Part shown: piece by piece, positions 28,943 through 39,911 of the stretch | Layout: every line of letters begins with the position of its first letter | Position numbering within the stretch: the first letter of the stretch is position 1 | DNA from: Listeria booriae | GTDB lineage: Bacteria; Bacillota; Bacilli; Lactobacillales; Listeriaceae | DNA: 64,000 nucleotides | Direction of reading: 5' to 3' | NCBI RefSeq assembly: GCF_000766865.1 | Contig: NZ_JNFA01000023.1 | Span: 1-64,000 of the forward strand | The notes under the pieces: model-generated | Told to the model about the DNA's origin: nothing | Database searches by the model: none | What the model saw: the letters and a program-made list of their open reading frames with translations, nothing else | Position numbers and translations under genes: made by a program

Positions 28943-31900
28943 CTAGACTGTCTCGCTTACCCGTGCTGGTTGCATTGCTTCCATCTCGAATGACCGCGAT
29001 TCTAATACACGCAAAATCGCTTCCGCTGTATCAAGCGATGTACAAACCGGTACACCATTTTCGACAGATTCCCGACGAATTTGGAATCCGTCACGCTCTG
29101 GCTGTTTACCCGTCGTCAATGTGTTCACGACAAGCGTCACTTGGCCGTTGCGAATATAATCAATCAATGTCTCTTGGTTCTCGCCGATTTTCTTCACTTT
29201 AGAAACCGGAATCCCGTGCTCTTCTAGAACTAGCGCCGTTCCCGATGTCGCCATAATTGTAAAACCAATATTTTTAAAACGTTCTGCAAGCGCTGTGGCT
29301 TCTGCTTTATCACGATCCGCCACCGTTAGAAGCACCGTCCCGTAATCTAACATCTTCACTCCACTTGCGACAAAACCTTTGTACAGTGCCTTTTCAAGCG
29401 TGCAATCTTTCCCCATAACTTCCCCAGTCGATTTCATTTCAGGTCCAAGCGATGTATCCACGCTACGCAATTTCGCAAACGAGAACACCGGCACCTTCAC
29501 AAAAATTTCTTGTTTTTCTGGGGCCAAGCCTTCTTTGTAGCCAAGTTCCAGCAATGTTTTACCGAGAATGACTTTCGTTGCAACGTTTGCCATCGGAATG
29601 TCGGTGATTTTGCTTAGGAATGGCGCGGTACGGCTTGATCTTGGATTTACCTCAATAACAAAGACATCTTCGTCTGCCACGACGTATTGAATGTTGAGCA
29701 TGCCGATGATGTGAAGCCCTTTTGCAAGGCGTGTTGTGTAGTCTACGATCGTGTCTTTCACATGTTGCGACAAGCTTTGCGCTGGGTAAACGGCGATTGA
29801 GTCACCAGAATGGACGCCGGCGCGTTCGATATGTTCCATGATACCTGGAATGACAACGTTTGTGCCGTCACTAATCGCATCGACTTCGACTTCTTGTCCT
29901 TGAACGTAACGGTCGACTAGTACTGGATGTTTCGGGTTCACTTTGACGGCATTGTTCATGTAATAACGCAACGCTTCTTCGGATTCCACGATCTCCATTG
30001 CGCGCCCGCCAAGCACGTAGGAAGGTCGTACTAACACCGGGTAACCAATGTTTGTTGCCACGGCTACTGCTTCTTCGATGGAAGTCGCTGTTTTCCCAGC
30101 TGGTTGCGGGATGCCAAGTTCTACAAGCGCTTTTTCAAATTTGTCACGGTTTTCTGCGCGGTCAATGTCTTCTAACGATGTTCCTAAAATTTTAACCCCG
30201 CGTTCTGCCAAACCGTCTGCTAAATTAATCGCTGTCTGGCCGCCAAATTGCACGACAACACCGAGCGGTTTTTCCAGTTCAATGACATGCATCACGTCTT
30301 CTAGCGTCAATGGTTCAAAGTATAGCTTGTCGGAAATACTGAAGTCCGTTGATACCGTTTCTGGGTTGTTGTTAATAATGATCGCTTCATAACCCGCTTG
30401 TTGAATTGCCCAAACCGAGTGAACCGTCGCGTAATCGAACTCGACACCTTGTCCAATCCGAATTGGCCCAGAACCAAGCACAATGACGCTTTCTTTTTCA
30501 GAGCGCACCGACTCATTTTCATCTTCGTAACTACTATAGAAGTAAGGCGTCGTTGATTCGAACTCCGCGGCACACGTATCCACCATTTTATAAACCGGGA
30601 TAATGCCTGTGTTTTTACGGAAATCATATACTTCTCGTTCCGTCATGTCCCACAATTTTGCAATCGCGCCGTCACTGAAACCGTTGCGTTTCGCCTCACG
30701 TAACACTTCCTCATCTTTCACATGTTCCGCAATCACTGCTTCTTGCTCGATAATTTTCGCAAGTTTATATAAGAAGAATAAATCGATTTTCGTTTTGTCA
30801 TGCAAGTCTTCGATCGTCCAGCCTTTACGAAGCGCTGCGGCCAAGAAGAACAGGCGATCATCTTCTGGGAAACAAATTTTGCGTTCTAATTCTTCTACGG
30901 ACGCGTTCTCTGCTTCTTCCAAATACAAGTGCGTCGTGCCGATTTCAAGCGAGCGAACCGCCTTCAAAAGCGACTCTTCCAAATTCCGTCCAATCGCCAT
31001 GACTTCACCTGTCGCCTTCATTTGCGTACCTAAACGACGATCTGCTTTTTCAAATTTATCAAAAGGAAAGCGCGGGATTTTCGAGACAACATAGTCAAGC
31101 GTTGGTTCGAAATGCGCATACGTTGTTCCAGTTACTGGATTCTTCATTTCATCTAGCGTCAAACCGACCGCAATTTTCGCAGCAAGTTTGGCAATCGGAT
31201 AACCTGTTGCTTTGGAAGCTAGCGCAGAAGAACGGCTCACACGTGGGTTTACCTCAATCACGTAATATTCGTAGCTATCCGGATCAATCGCCAGCTGCAC
31301 GTTACAGCCACCTTCAATTTCTAACGCGCGAATAATTTTCAGCGATACATCACGAAGCATTTGGTATTCCCGATCCGAAAGCGTCTGACTCGGCGCCACA
31401 ACAATCGAATCGCCCGTATGAATCCCGACTGGATCGATATTTTCCATGTTACAAACAACCATCGCATTGTCATTCGCATCACGCATTACTTCATATTCCA
31501 CTTCTTTAAAGCCCGCAATACTGCGCTCTAGCAAACATTGCGTCACAGGACTAAGCTTCAAGCCACTCGCCACAATTTCCGCCAAATCCGCATCATTGTG
31601 ACAAATTCCACCGCCAGAACCACCAAGCGTGTACGCCGGACGAACAATAACCGGGTAACCAATTTTGGCAACAAAATTTTGCGCTTCTTGCAAGTTATGA
31701 ATAATATCGCTCTCCGGAACCGGTTCGCCAAGCTCATGCATCAAATCACGAAATGCTTCCCGATCCTCCGCCTTCTTAATCGCTACCAAATCCGTTCCCA
31801 AAACTTCCACACCACAAGCATCCAAAATGCCCGCTTCGGCAAGTTCCATCGCCATATTCAGCCCCGTTTGACCACCAAGCGTCGGCAAAATAGCATCTGG

Positions 31901-32146
31901 ACGCTCTTTTCTAATAATCCGTGACACAAAATCAAGCGAAATCGGCTCAATATACACCTTGTCCGCCATCTCCACATCCGTCATAATCGTCGCTGGGTTG
32001 GAGTTCACAAGTACCACGCGATACCCTTCCTCTTTCAAACTCAGACACGCCTGCGTCCCCGCATAATCAAATTCCGCGGCTTGACCAATGACAATCGGGC
32101 CAGAACCAATCACTAAAATTGTTTCAATATCCTCACGTTTAGGCAT
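28943..32146 (-). CDS. carB: Carbamoyl-phosphate synthase large subunit
   Basis: 1067 residues with the duplicated ATP-grasp layout ([17 protein letters not shown] at about 13 and [16 protein letters not shown] at about 556) and a C-terminal methylglyoxal-synthase-like allosteric domain. Uses glutamine-derived ammonia, bicarbonate and two ATP. Overlaps carA by 8 bases. As the only carB seen within a PyrR-controlled operon, this copy serves pyrimidines. Confidence 0.97.
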   Translation of the reverse strand: MPKREDIETILVIGSGPIVIGQAAEFDYAGTQACLSLKEEGYRVVLVNSNPATIMTDVEMADKVYIEPISLDFVSRIIRKERPDAILPTLGGQTGLNMAMELAEAGILDACGVEVLGTDLVAIKKAEDREAFRDLMHELGEPVPESDIIHNLQEAQNFVAKIGYPVIVRPAYTLGGSGGGICHNDADLAEIVASGLKLSPVTQCLLERSIAGFKEVEYEVMRDANDNAMVVCNMENIDPVGIHTGDSIVVAPSQTLSDREYQMLRDVSLKIIRALEIEGGCNVQLAIDPDSYEYYVIEVNPRVSRSSALASKATGYPIAKLAAKIAVGLTLDEMKNPVTGTTYAHFEPTLDYVVSKIPRFPFDKFEKADRRLGTQMKATGEVMAIGRNLEESLLKAVRSLEIGTTHLYLEEAENASVEELERKICFPEDDRLFFLAAALRKGWTIEDLHDKTKIDLFFLYKLAKIIEQEAVIAEHVKDEEVLREAKRNGFSDGAIAKLWDMTEREVYDFRKNTGIIPVYKMVDTCAAEFESTTPYFYSSYEDENESVRSEKESVIVLGSGPIRIGQGVEFDYATVHSVWAIQQAGYEAIIINNNPETVSTDFSISDKLYFEPLTLEDVMHVIELEKPLGVVVQFGGQTAINLADGLAERGVKILGTSLEDIDRAENRDKFEKALVELGIPQPAGKTATSIEEAVAVATNIGYPVLVRPSYVLGGRAMEIVESEEALRYYMNNAVKVNPKHPVLVDRYVQGQEVEVDAISDGTNVVIPGIMEHIERAGVHSGDSIAVYPAQSLSQHVKDTIVDYTTRLAKGLHIIGMLNIQYVVADEDVFVIEVNPRSSRTAPFLSKITDIPMANVATKVILGKTLLELGYKEGLAPEKQEIFVKVPVFSFAKLRSVDTSLGPEMKSTGEVMGKDCTLEKALYKGFVASGVKMLDYGTVLLTVADRDKAEATALAERFKNIGFTIMATSGTALVLEEHGIPVSKVKKIGENQETLIDYIRNGQVTLVVNTLTTGKQPERDGFQIRRESVENGVPVCTSLDTAEAILRVLESRSFEMEAMQPARVSETV

Positions 32147-33227
32147 TTTGTTCCGCCCCTTCCTTTTCCATCATTGTTATAAACTGGTCAAACAAGTAGT
32201 TCACATCGCTTGGTCCTGGGTTCGCTTCTGGGTGATATTGCACCGTGTAAGCAGGAAACTCCTTATGCGCCAAGCCTTCTACTGTCCCATCATTCAACTC
32301 AATATGCGTTACTTCAATCTCTTTTCCAACAAGCGAATCCGCGTCCACCGCATAGCCATGGTTTTGCGCCGTGAAATCAACACGACCTGTCGCAAGCTCC
32401 TTCACTGGGTGGTTTGCCCCGCGATGTCCGAACTTCAATTTAAACGTATCTGCACCATTAGCTAGCGCGAACAATTGATGGCCTAAACAAATCCCGAACA
32501 AAGGCACCTTCCCTTGCAATCCGCGAATCATCTCCACCGCCTCAGGAACATCTTTCGGGTCCCCAGGTCCATTTGACAACATCACACCATCCGGATGCAT
32601 CGCCAAAATTTCTTCCGCCGTTGTGTTGTAAGGCACGACCGTAATATCACAATCACGCTTGTTCAACTCGCGCATAATGCTACTTTTCACACCATAATCC
32701 ACGAGCACAACACGTTTGCCCTCACCGGGATTCGTGAATGCCTTCGAACAAGAAACTTCACGCACTTGATCCACCGGCAAACGCACTGAACGCAAGTGGT
32801 GCAGCAGTTCTTCCTTATCCGCCTTTTCAGGAGCTAGAATACCTTTTAACGTTCCTTCTTTACGAATAATTTTCGTTAATTTTCGCGTATCAATCCCTGC
32901 AATTCCAGGAATATCTTTTTCTTTTAAAAACTGGTCTAGCGTTAGTTGATTGCGCCAGTTCGAAGCAAATTCTGCCGCCTCGCGCACAACCACGCCTTTT
33001 ACAGCTGGATGAATGGATTCAAAGTCGTCACGATTCACGCCATAATTCCCCACAAGCGGGTATGTAAACGTGATAATTTGCCCGTAATAAGACGGATCGG
33101 TAATCGTTTCCTGATATCCCGTCATGCCTGTATTAAAAACAACCTCACCGATTGTTTCGCGGTCACTGCCAATCGCCGTACCGATAAAATAATTTCCGTC
33201 TTCCAACATTAAAATCCGTTTCTCCAT
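32139..33227 (-). CDS. carA: Carbamoyl-phosphate synthase small subunit
   Basis: 362 residues. Glutamine amidotransferase with nucleophile Cys in [13 protein letters not shown] and catalytic His/Glu in [11 protein letters not shown]-terminal [17 protein letters not shown] is typical. Supplies ammonia to CarB. Confidence 0.97.
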   Translation of the reverse strand: MEKRILMLEDGNYFIGTAIGSDRETIGEVVFNTGMTGYQETITDPSYYGQIITFTYPLVGNYGVNRDDFESIHPAVKGVVVREAAEFASNWRNQLTLDQFLKEKDIPGIAGIDTRKLTKIIRKEGTLKGILAPEKADKEELLHHLRSVRLPVDQVREVSCSKAFTNPGEGKRVVLVDYGVKSSIMRELNKRDCDITVVPYNTTAEEILAMHPDGVMLSNGPGDPKDVPEAVEMIRGLQGKVPLFGICLGHQLFALANGADTFKLKFGHRGANHPVKELATGRVDFTAQNHGYAVDADSLVGKEIEVTHIELNDGTVEGLAHKEFPAYTVQYHPEANPGPSDVNYLFDQFITMMEKEGAEQNA

Positions 33228-33230
33228 TGT

Positions 33231-34508
33231 TTATTCCACCCCTTCTTGATACACAAGCGTTCCTTCTGCAAACGTCGCAACTGGCCAACCAATACAATTC
33301 CAACCCGTAAACGGCGTATTTCTTCCTTTTGATGCAAAATTGTCAGGATCAATCACCGCTTCTTTTTCCAAATCGATGACCGTAATATCCGCAATCCCGC
33401 CAATTTCAAGTACACCATATGGCAAGTTAAAAACTTCGGCTGGCTTCACTGTCATCCAGTCTATTAACTGTTTCAATGTCCATTCGCCAGTCTTGACAAA
33501 ATGCGTATAAAGTAACGGGAATGCCGTCTCAAGCCCTACAATCCCAAACATCGCTTTTTCCATCGGCACGTTCTTTTCCTCCGTAGCATGTGGCGCATGA
33601 TCTGTCGCAATAAAATCAATCGTGCCATCAAGCAAACCTTCTAATAACGCCTCGTGATCCTCTTTCGCACGCAACGGCGGGTTCATTTTCCAATTCCCGT
33701 CGTTCCCTGGAATATCCGTCTCATTTAAAATCAAATGGTGTGGCGAAACCTCCGCCGTTACACGAATCCCAGCACGCTTCGCATCACGCACCGCGCGAAC
33801 CGACTCCTTCGTCGAAATATGGCATACATGATAATGACAATTTGCCGCCTCCGCTAACAACACGTCCCGCGCAATTTGCACCGACTCCGCAATATTCGGA
33901 ATCCCCGCCAAGCCTTGCTCCTTCGCAAAAATCCCGTCATGCACGACCCCGCCATAAACTAGCGAATTATCCTCACAATGCGCGACAATCGCCATGTCCA
34001 GCGCCGCCGCCTTCTTCATTGCCTCATACATCATGCCCGCCGTCTGCACACCAACACCGTCATCCGTAAAAGCAAACGCCCCCGCAGCCTTCAGTGCCGC
34101 AAAGTCCACCAACTCGTCACCCTTCAAACTCGACGTAATCGACGCATAAGGTAGCACGCGCACTTTCGCCGTTTCCTTAATCCGATCCACAACTTGCGTC
34201 ATCACTTCCGCCGTATCCGGCACCGGCTTCGTATTTGGCATCGCACAAACCGTCGTATACCCACCACGCGCAGCCGCCGCAGTCCCCGTCGCAATCGTCT
34301 CCTTATGTTCACCGCCCGGTTCCCGCAAATGCACATGCACATCCACAAGCCCTGGCGCAACAAGTTTTCCAGCCACATCAATCACCTGTGCCCCGTCACG
34401 CTCCAGCCCATCACCAATCGCCGTCACACGACCGTCCTCCATCACAACATCCTTCACTTCTAAATCGCCATTTTCCGTCAACACTTGTCCATTTTTCAAT
34501 ACGTACAT
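33231..34508 (-). CDS. pyrC: Dihydroorotase
   Basis: 425 residues, type I amidohydrolase with zinc ligands in [16 protein letters not shown] (about 57-72), [12 protein letters not shown] and ATDHAPH. Converts carbamoyl aspartate to dihydroorotate. Overlaps pyrB by 13 bases. Confidence 0.97.
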   Translation of the reverse strand: MYVLKNGQVLTENGDLEVKDVVMEDGRVTAIGDGLERDGAQVIDVAGKLVAPGLVDVHVHLREPGGEHKETIATGTAAAARGGYTTVCAMPNTKPVPDTAEVMTQVVDRIKETAKVRVLPYASITSSLKGDELVDFAALKAAGAFAFTDDGVGVQTAGMMYEAMKKAAALDMAIVAHCEDNSLVYGGVVHDGIFAKEQGLAGIPNIAESVQIARDVLLAEAANCHYHVCHISTKESVRAVRDAKRAGIRVTAEVSPHHLILNETDIPGNDGNWKMNPPLRAKEDHEALLEGLLDGTIDFIATDHAPHATEEKNVPMEKAMFGIVGLETAFPLLYTHFVKTGEWTLKQLIDWMTVKPAEVFNLPYGVLEIGGIADITVIDLEKEAVIDPDNFASKGRNTPFTGWNCIGWPVATFAEGTLVYQEGVE

Positions 34509-35407
34509 GTCTTCACCCTCGTTTCTTTATCTTGGCAAACTGCCTCTAAAATCGCCATGCGTATAAACACACCGTTCGTCATCTGCTCCACAATCCGCGA
34601 CTTCTCACATTCCACAAGCGAATCCGCAATTTCCACGTCCCGATTCACCGGACTCGGATGCATAATAATCGCTTTGTCTTTCATTTTTGCCGCACGCGCT
34701 TCCGTCAAACCATACTTTTCATGATAATCCGACTTTGTAAAACTAAGTAACCCGTCATGTCGCTCCTCCTGAACCCGCAGCAACATAATCACGTCCATTT
34801 GCTCCACTAAGTCATCCATTTCCATATACGTTCCAAATTCATCACAGCCCTCACGCAACCACTCCGGCGGCCCAGCGAAAAACACTTCCGCGCCAAGTCG
34901 TTTCAACGCTTGCATGTTCGAATTCGCCACTCGGCTATGCACGATATCACCCACAATCGCGACTTTTAACCCCTTAAAGCCACCGAACTCTTCCTTAATC
35001 GTGAATAAATCCAGCAAAGACTGACTCGGATGTTGCCCGCAGCCATCGCCACCATTGACAATCGCAATCCCAAGCTCCCGAAGTGGCTCATAATAATCCT
35101 CATCCGAATGCCTAATCACCGCAACATCCACACCAATCGCCTGCATCGTGAGCGCCGTATCATACAATGTTTCTCCCTTTGTCACGCTCGATTTTGACGG
35201 ATCAAATGAAAGTACTTCGATGCCAAGCTTCTTCTGCGCCATCTCAAAACTATTATGCGTTCGCGTACTTGCCTCAAAAAACATATTGACCGCATACATT
35301 TGCTTTTTCGGAGTCCAAATTTCACCTTGTTTAAAACGCCCAGCCCGGTCAAGTAATTCTCCAATTTCAGCTACAGAAAGCTCTTCCATCGACACTACAT
35401 CCTTCAT
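34496..35407 (-). CDS. pyrB: Aspartate carbamoyltransferase
   Basis: 303 residues with carbamoyl-phosphate site [12 protein letters not shown] and aspartate site [14 protein letters not shown]. Committed step of pyrimidine synthesis. Preceded by an intergenic terminator, the third attenuator position of the Bacillus-type operon. Confidence 0.97.
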   Translation of the reverse strand: MKDVVSMEELSVAEIGELLDRAGRFKQGEIWTPKKQMYAVNMFFEASTRTHNSFEMAQKKLGIEVLSFDPSKSSVTKGETLYDTALTMQAIGVDVAVIRHSDEDYYEPLRELGIAIVNGGDGCGQHPSQSLLDLFTIKEEFGGFKGLKVAIVGDIVHSRVANSNMQALKRLGAEVFFAGPPEWLREGCDEFGTYMEMDDLVEQMDVIMLLRVQEERHDGLLSFTKSDYHEKYGLTEARAAKMKDKAIIMHPSPVNRDVEIADSLVECEKSRIVEQMTNGVFIRMAILEAVCQDKETRVKTCTY

Positions 35408-35447
35408 TTAAAACGCCACCTTCTCTAAAAATTTACTTACTAGTTTA

Positions 35448-35492
35448 AATGAAAACCCCTAAAAAATTGCGCTATCTTAGAGGTTTTTCATG
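35448..35492 (-). terminator. Terminator between pyrP and pyrB
   Basis: AAAACCTCTAA pairs with TTAGGGGTTTT (one G-U) around a 14-base loop and the stem ends in TTTTC. It is where Bacillus has the third PyrR attenuator, but I find no clear PyrR-binding loop upstream of it. Confidence 0.65.
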
Positions 35493-35496
35493 AGGT

Positions 35497-36786
35497 TTAT
35501 TTAGTTGTTTTCTCTGGTATTACTAGGTTTAAAATGATACCAATCAAAGCTGCCATCGCCATTCCCGAAAGTTGGAACGAACCGACGTGAATCATCAAAC
35601 CACCGATTCCGACAACAAGGACAACCGATGCAATAATCATGTTGCGGTTTTGACTCAAATCAACGCGACTTTCAATCATCATTCGCAAGCCACTCGTCGC
35701 AATAACCCCGAACAAGAGCAAGGAAATCCCGCCAAGCACCGCCGTTGGAACCGATGTAATCACCGCGTTGATATACCCGATAAACCCGAAAGCAATCGCG
35801 AACACCGCTGCACCACCGATAACAAACACACTGTAAACCTTCGTAATCGCAAGCACACCAATGTTTTCACCATAAGTTGTCACTGGCGGTCCACCAATCA
35901 AGGAAGCAATAATCGAAGCCGTCCCATCCGCCGCAAGCGAACGATGCAAGCCTGGATCTTTAAAGAAGTTCCGATTCGTAATCCGATTCAGTAACAACTG
36001 ATGCCCCATATGCTCCGCCATCGTCACAAATGCAAGCGGCGCCATCGAAAGCACAACCGTAAGCGTCACAACCGGATCCATATTCACAAACGGAATCGTA
36101 AAGTCTGGCACTTGGAACAAGCTCGCCTCTTTAATCAGCGTATAATCTACCAGCCCAAACATCATACTCACCAAGTACCCAATAACAAAGCCACACAAAA
36201 TCGGAATCAGTCCGAAAAATCCTTTGAAAAACATCATCGCGATAATCGTAGCCACTAGCGTAATCAAAGCGACCAGCAAAATTTTATAATCGTATGTGCC
36301 ACCATTATTCGTTCCCATTGCCATCGCCGCCGCACTTGGCGCAAGCGACAACCCAATAACCATAATGACAGGTCCAACAACAATCGGCGGTAACACTTTT
36401 TGAATCCATTCAACACCGACATAATAGACAATCAAAGCCACAATCGCGTATACAACCCCGACCGAGAAAGTCCCGACCATAACCGCTCCAGGTCCCCCGC
36501 CAGATTTCGCGGCGAGAAGCATGGTTATCGGTGCAATAAAGGCAAACGATGAACCCAAGTAAGCTGGAATCTTGCCTCGCGTGATAATCAGATAAGCAAG
36601 CGTTCCTAACCCACTTGAAATCAGCGCCACACTCGGATTTAAATGCGTTACAGTTGGCACGAAAATCGTAGACCCGAACATCGTGAACAAATGTTGAATA
36701 CTGAGTACAATCCATTTATTCCACGTTGGCCTCTCATGAATATCTAGCACTGGTTTTACATAATTAGATGTTGTCTCTTCTGTCAT
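35497..36786 (-). CDS. pyrP: Uracil permease
   Basis: 429 residues from ATG 36786 (AGAGGGAG upstream) rather than 36804. NCS2 family with 12-14 membrane segments and the conserved signature region AEHMGHQLLLNRITNR and GGPPVTTYGENIGVLAITKVYS. Imports uracil, proton-coupled by family. Sits between pyrR and pyrB behind its own PyrR attenuator. Confidence 0.95.
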   Translation of the reverse strand: MTEETTSNYVKPVLDIHERPTWNKWIVLSIQHLFTMFGSTIFVPTVTHLNPSVALISSGLGTLAYLIITRGKIPAYLGSSFAFIAPITMLLAAKSGGGPGAVMVGTFSVGVVYAIVALIVYYVGVEWIQKVLPPIVVGPVIMVIGLSLAPSAAAMAMGTNNGGTYDYKILLVALITLVATIIAMMFFKGFFGLIPILCGFVIGYLVSMMFGLVDYTLIKEASLFQVPDFTIPFVNMDPVVTLTVVLSMAPLAFVTMAEHMGHQLLLNRITNRNFFKDPGLHRSLAADGTASIIASLIGGPPVTTYGENIGVLAITKVYSVFVIGGAAVFAIAFGFIGYINAVITSVPTAVLGGISLLLFGVIATSGLRMMIESRVDLSQNRNMIIASVVLVVGIGGLMIHVGSFQLSGMAMAALIGIILNLVIPEKTTK

Positions 36787-36803
36787 TTTTCTCCCTCTTT
36801 CCA

Positions 36804-36841
36804 TAAAAAATACTCTCTGCCTAAAATTGCGACAAAGAGTA
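36804..36841 (-). terminator. Attenuator terminator before pyrP
   Basis: TACTCTTTGTC pairs with GGCAGAGAGTA over 11 bases (G-U allowed) followed by TTTTTT on the minus strand. Controlled by the PyrR-binding loop at 36896-36909. Confidence 0.88.
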
Positions 36842-36895
36842 GTTATGTACTGAATTTAGGTACAGTTATACCGTAAAATCCAATCACCCTTTGTC

Positions 36896-36909
36896 AGCCT
36901 CTCCGGACT
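36896..36909 (-). promoter_or_regulatory. PyrR-binding loop before pyrP
   Basis: On the minus strand AGTCCGGAGAGGCT matches the PyrR consensus ARUCCNGNGAGGYU exactly. UMP-bound PyrR would stabilise this loop and let the terminator at 36804-36841 form. Confidence 0.92.
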
Positions 36910-36924
36910 GCCTTTAAAAGTGGT

Positions 36925-37053
36925 ATCCCAGCGTGCCGGCAAACGCTCATCTTCGTCGTTGAAGTCTCCGCGCCGGTGCTCACATACCTTAGTATGCTCC
37001 GCTCCAGTGCTCGACTTCGCCTAGAATCTAAGCATTTGCCGACACGCTGGGGG
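36925..37053. repeat. Palindromic repeat element, copy 1
   Basis: Arms 36927-36947 and 37031-37051 are inverted copies with two differences (CCCAGCGTG.CGGCAAA.GCT). The centre CATACCTTAGTATG (36983-36996) with flanks CTCA and CTCCGC is shared with the two other copies. It lies in the transcribed spacer between pyrR and its downstream attenuator. Confidence 0.8.
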
Positions 37054-37099
37054 GCTTGCGGGATATTCTTGAAGAGTAGTTTTTCAAACAAGCTGAAAT

Positions 37100-37660
<561 letters not shown>

Positions 37661-37664
37661 TTAC

Positions 37665-37703
37665 AAAATAAAAACCCTCTGCCAGTAATAGAAGGCAAAG
37701 GGT
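37665..37703 (-). terminator. Attenuator terminator before pyrR
   Basis: ACCCTTTGCC pairs with GGCAGAGGGT over ten bases, then TTTTATTTT on the minus strand (stem positions 37674-37683 and 37694-37703). Confidence 0.9.
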
Positions 37704-37756
37704 AGACGTATAGATTCAAATTGGGCACAAAAATCCCCAAATCACGTTACCTTCTT

Positions 37757-37770
37757 AGCCTCTCTGGACT
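37757..37770 (-). promoter_or_regulatory. PyrR-binding loop before pyrR
   Basis: On the minus strand AGTCCAGAGAGGCT matches ARUCCNGNGAGGYU exactly. Confidence 0.92.
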
Positions 37771-37800
37771 ATGTTAAAGGACTGTTATTTCATTAGGTCT

Positions 37801-37829
37801 AGCTTATCGTAATCTATATGCTTTGTCAA
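37801..37829 (-). promoter_or_regulatory. Promoter of the pyr operon
   Basis: Minus strand: TTGACA (37824-37829), 17-base spacer, TAAGCT (37801-37806). The -35 is perfect, the -10 weak. It sits upstream of the first PyrR loop. Confidence 0.6.
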
Positions 37830-37941
37830 CTGATTTTGATGCTGTTCGAGAAATTAATTTGTTTGCTAGTAAGGGGTTAAAAATACATAAAATCAATTAA
37901 ACTACGATTTTGGAAATTACGCCCAAATATAATGACTTTCG

Positions 37942-37950
37942 TGGTATAAT
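37942..37950 (+). promoter_or_regulatory. Extended -10 promoter of the toxin gene
   Basis: TGGTATAAT, a perfect extended -10; transcription would start near 37957, about 55 bases before the toxin start codon. Confidence 0.7.
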
Positions 37951-38011
37951 AGGTCCACGGAAGTTTTAGGGCGGACTGACGTTTCTTTTTCTAGAAAGGA
38001 GGCGTTGTCAC

Positions 38012-38119
38012 ATGACAGTTTCAGACACCATTGCGCTTTTTGCGATGTTATTCACAGGTGGAATCTTTCTGCTTGCACTGTTGACATTTTTCTTGCAGGT
38101 TTTTAAGCAAAAAAAATAA
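38012..38119 (+). CDS. Small hydrophobic type I toxin-like peptide (holin-like toxin family)
   Basis: 35 residues from ATG 38012 with AAAGGAGG upstream. It starts MTVSDTIALFAMLF, has a single membrane helix (about 8-30) and a basic end VFKQKK, the plan of the putative holin-like toxin family of Firmicutes. By family it would insert in the membrane. Flanking inverted repeats and an antisense-strand terminator at its 3' end support a toxin/antisense-RNA system. It is between the pyr operon and rluD, in neither operon. Confidence 0.75.
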   Translation: MTVSDTIALFAMLFTGGIFLLALLTFFLQVFKQKK

Positions 38120-38152
38120 TCCCCCTAGGCCGCCAAACTTAGTGGATTATTT
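38109..38152 (-). terminator. Terminator of a likely antisense antitoxin RNA
   Basis: Perfect nine-base arms (38114-38122 and 38144-38152, AAATAATCC/GGATTATTT). On the minus strand the stem is followed by a T-run over 38109-38113, overlapping the toxin's last codons; on the plus strand no T-run follows. This fits a minus-strand RNA ending at the toxin 3' end. I could not identify its promoter with confidence. Confidence 0.6.
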
Positions 38153-38198
38153 CTCATCATGAACGGCAGTCCGCCTTAAAGCGGATTCCGTAAAGTCT

Positions 38199-38405
38199 GG
38201 AACATACACCAGATAAATCGGCGACAAGCGCTCGCATTCAGGGAATTCGGCGGACTTCCGGTTCTCACATACCTAAGTATGCTCCGCTTCCGGCTTCCAC
38301 CAAACTCCCTGAATACAAACGCTTTCGCTCGATTTGTGTAAAGCAAAATTTTTCGTCATATCCAAAGTAAACGGATGGGCGATTCTGCTTTATTTAGCGT
38401 TCATT
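38199..38405. repeat. Palindromic repeat element, copy 2
   Basis: Left arm 38215-38244 and right arm 38306-38335 are imperfect inverted copies (AAATCG....AAGCG....ATTCAGGGA). Centre CATACCTAAGTATG at 38268-38281. The homology with copy 3 extends past both arms, including AGCAAAATTTTTCGTC on the right. Confidence 0.8.
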
Positions 38406-38469
38406 CCAGCCTTGTTTTTTATTACCACAACTATACCACATTATCTTCCACATTGCACGATTCTCTTGC

Positions 38470-39372
38470 CTATTTTTCCAAAGTCTCTAATGCTTGTTGA
38501 AAAATGGGTGGTAATGGTGCTTCGAAATGCATGCGTTCGCCAGTGGTTGGATGTGTAAAGCCAAGTTCAGCCGCGTGAAGGAACTGTCCTTCGCCAACTA
38601 ATGTGTTTTTTACGCCATATTTTGGATCTCCGGCAAGTGGGTGTCCGATATATTTCAAATGAACACGGATTTGATGTGTTCGTCCAGTTTCTAAACGGCA
38701 CTTAATCAGCGTGTAGCCTTTATATCTTTCCAAAACTTCAAAATGCGTCCGTGATTCTTTTCCTTCGTTGATGACGCCCATTTTTTGACGGTCTTCTTTC
38801 GAACGGCCGATTGGTGCATCGATGGTTCCTTTTTGGTGTTTGATAACGCCATGAACAAGTGCAATGTATTCGCGGTCGCTTGTTTTGTCGTATAATTGCT
38901 CTGCTAAAGATTCGTGGGCTTTGTCGTTTTTTGCGACCATTAGTAAGCCGGATGTATCTTTGTCAATGCGGTGCACGATGCCGGGGCGGATTTTGCCGTT
39001 GATGCCAGATAGGTCTTTGCAATGAAATAGTAAGGCATTCACGAGTGTTCCTGTTGTGTGTCCTGCGGATGGATGTACCACCATGCCTTGTGGTTTATTT
39101 ACCACTAAAACATCGGCATCTTCATAATAAATATCGAGCGGGATGTCTTCTGCTAAAACATCAATTTCTTCTGCTTCGCGAACAACGTACGTGATTTCAT
39201 CGCCAGTTTGGCATTTATAGTTCGGTTTTGACGTTTCTCCATTGACTAGAATTGCGTCGTCTTTGAGCAATGTTTGTACTGCTGAACGCGTGATGTCAAG
39301 CAGTTCTGCTAACGCCTTGTCCAAGCGCTCGCGGTTTAATTTTTCGGGAATAATAATGGTGTTTTGTGTCAT
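38470..39372 (-). CDS. rluD: RluD-type 23S rRNA pseudouridine synthase
   Basis: 300 residues: S4 RNA-binding domain (RLDKALAELLDITRSAVQTLL, about 15-60) then the RluA-type catalytic domain with GIVHRIDKDTSGLLMVAKN, whose Asp is catalytic. Overlaps lspA by ATGA, the usual lspA-rluD pair. Confidence 0.94.
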   Translation of the reverse strand: MTQNTIIIPEKLNRERLDKALAELLDITRSAVQTLLKDDAILVNGETSKPNYKCQTGDEITYVVREAEEIDVLAEDIPLDIYYEDADVLVVNKPQGMVVHPSAGHTTGTLVNALLFHCKDLSGINGKIRPGIVHRIDKDTSGLLMVAKNDKAHESLAEQLYDKTSDREYIALVHGVIKHQKGTIDAPIGRSKEDRQKMGVINEGKESRTHFEVLERYKGYTLIKCRLETGRTHQIRVHLKYIGHPLAGDPKYGVKNTLVGEGQFLHAAELGFTHPTTGERMHFEAPLPPIFQQALETLEK

Positions 39373-39839
39373 TTTTTCGTTCCTTTCGTTTTGCGATCAT
39401 CCAAGAAAACGTAGACGATAAGTAAAATAACACCTACTGTCAGGCTTGCATCCGCCACATTAAATATTGGGAAGTAATAATTTCCCCAAATCGTTTGTAC
39501 AAAGTCCACTACTTCTTGGTGCAACAAGCGGTCAATAAAGTTCCCAATCGCTCCACCTAGCACTAGCGCTAAACTAATGCCTAGAAGTTTACTATTTTTA
39601 CCGTAGCGTTGTAGGAAATAAATCAGAACAACGATGACAAGTAATGTAATCAGATAGAAAAACCACATTCTGCCTTCCAAAACGCCCCAAGCAGCGCCTG
39701 AATTACGGTGTGATGTAATATTTAAAAAGCCAGGAATGATTTCAATCACTTCTCTTAAATCTAAGTTCTGCACAATAAGCCACTTGGTGAATTGGTCAAT
39801 CACGATAACCACTAATGCAATTAAGTAATAATATATCAT
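39369..39839 (-). CDS. lspA: Lipoprotein signal peptidase
   Basis: 156 residues with four membrane helices and the two catalytic aspartates in GAIGNFIDRLL and FNVADASLTVG. Cleaves diacylglyceryl-modified prolipoproteins, including the binding lipoproteins encoded in this window. Confidence 0.96.
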   Translation of the reverse strand: MIYYYLIALVVIVIDQFTKWLIVQNLDLREVIEIIPGFLNITSHRNSGAAWGVLEGRMWFFYLITLLVIVVLIYFLQRYGKNSKLLGISLALVLGGAIGNFIDRLLHQEVVDFVQTIWGNYYFPIFNVADASLTVGVILLIVYVFLDDRKTKGTKK

Positions 39840-39852
39840 AAAAAATTCCTCA

Positions 39853-39903
39853 TTTCTTTAAAAATATGTAAGGCGAGATGCGCCCCGAATGCGACACACC
39901 TCG
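39853..39903 (-). terminator. Terminator of the NCS2 permease gene
   Basis: A GC-rich stem (GCGAGGTGTG.. with ..GCATCTCGC) is followed by CTTACATATTTTT on the minus strand. Confidence 0.65.
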
Positions 39904-39911
39904 CGAATACA

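Larger units (their letters stand above)
37964..38180 (+). repeat. Long-range inverted repeat flanking the toxin gene
   Basis: TTTTAGGGCGGACTGACGTT (37964-37983) is nearly complementary to AACGGCAGTCCGCCTTAAA (38162-38180), with GGCGGACTG perfect. The mRNA's 5' and 3' ends could pair across the toxin gene, as in known type I toxin mRNAs held inactive by such pairing. Confidence 0.75.

Noticed and set aside
36894-37091. 65-codon frame within the pyrR-pyrP spacer
   Set aside because: It spans the palindromic repeat and PyrR loop; no ribosome site and no protein-like conservation.
38150-38345. Antisense antitoxin promoter on the minus strand
   Set aside because: No convincing -10/-35 pair could be read, so only the terminator is annotated.
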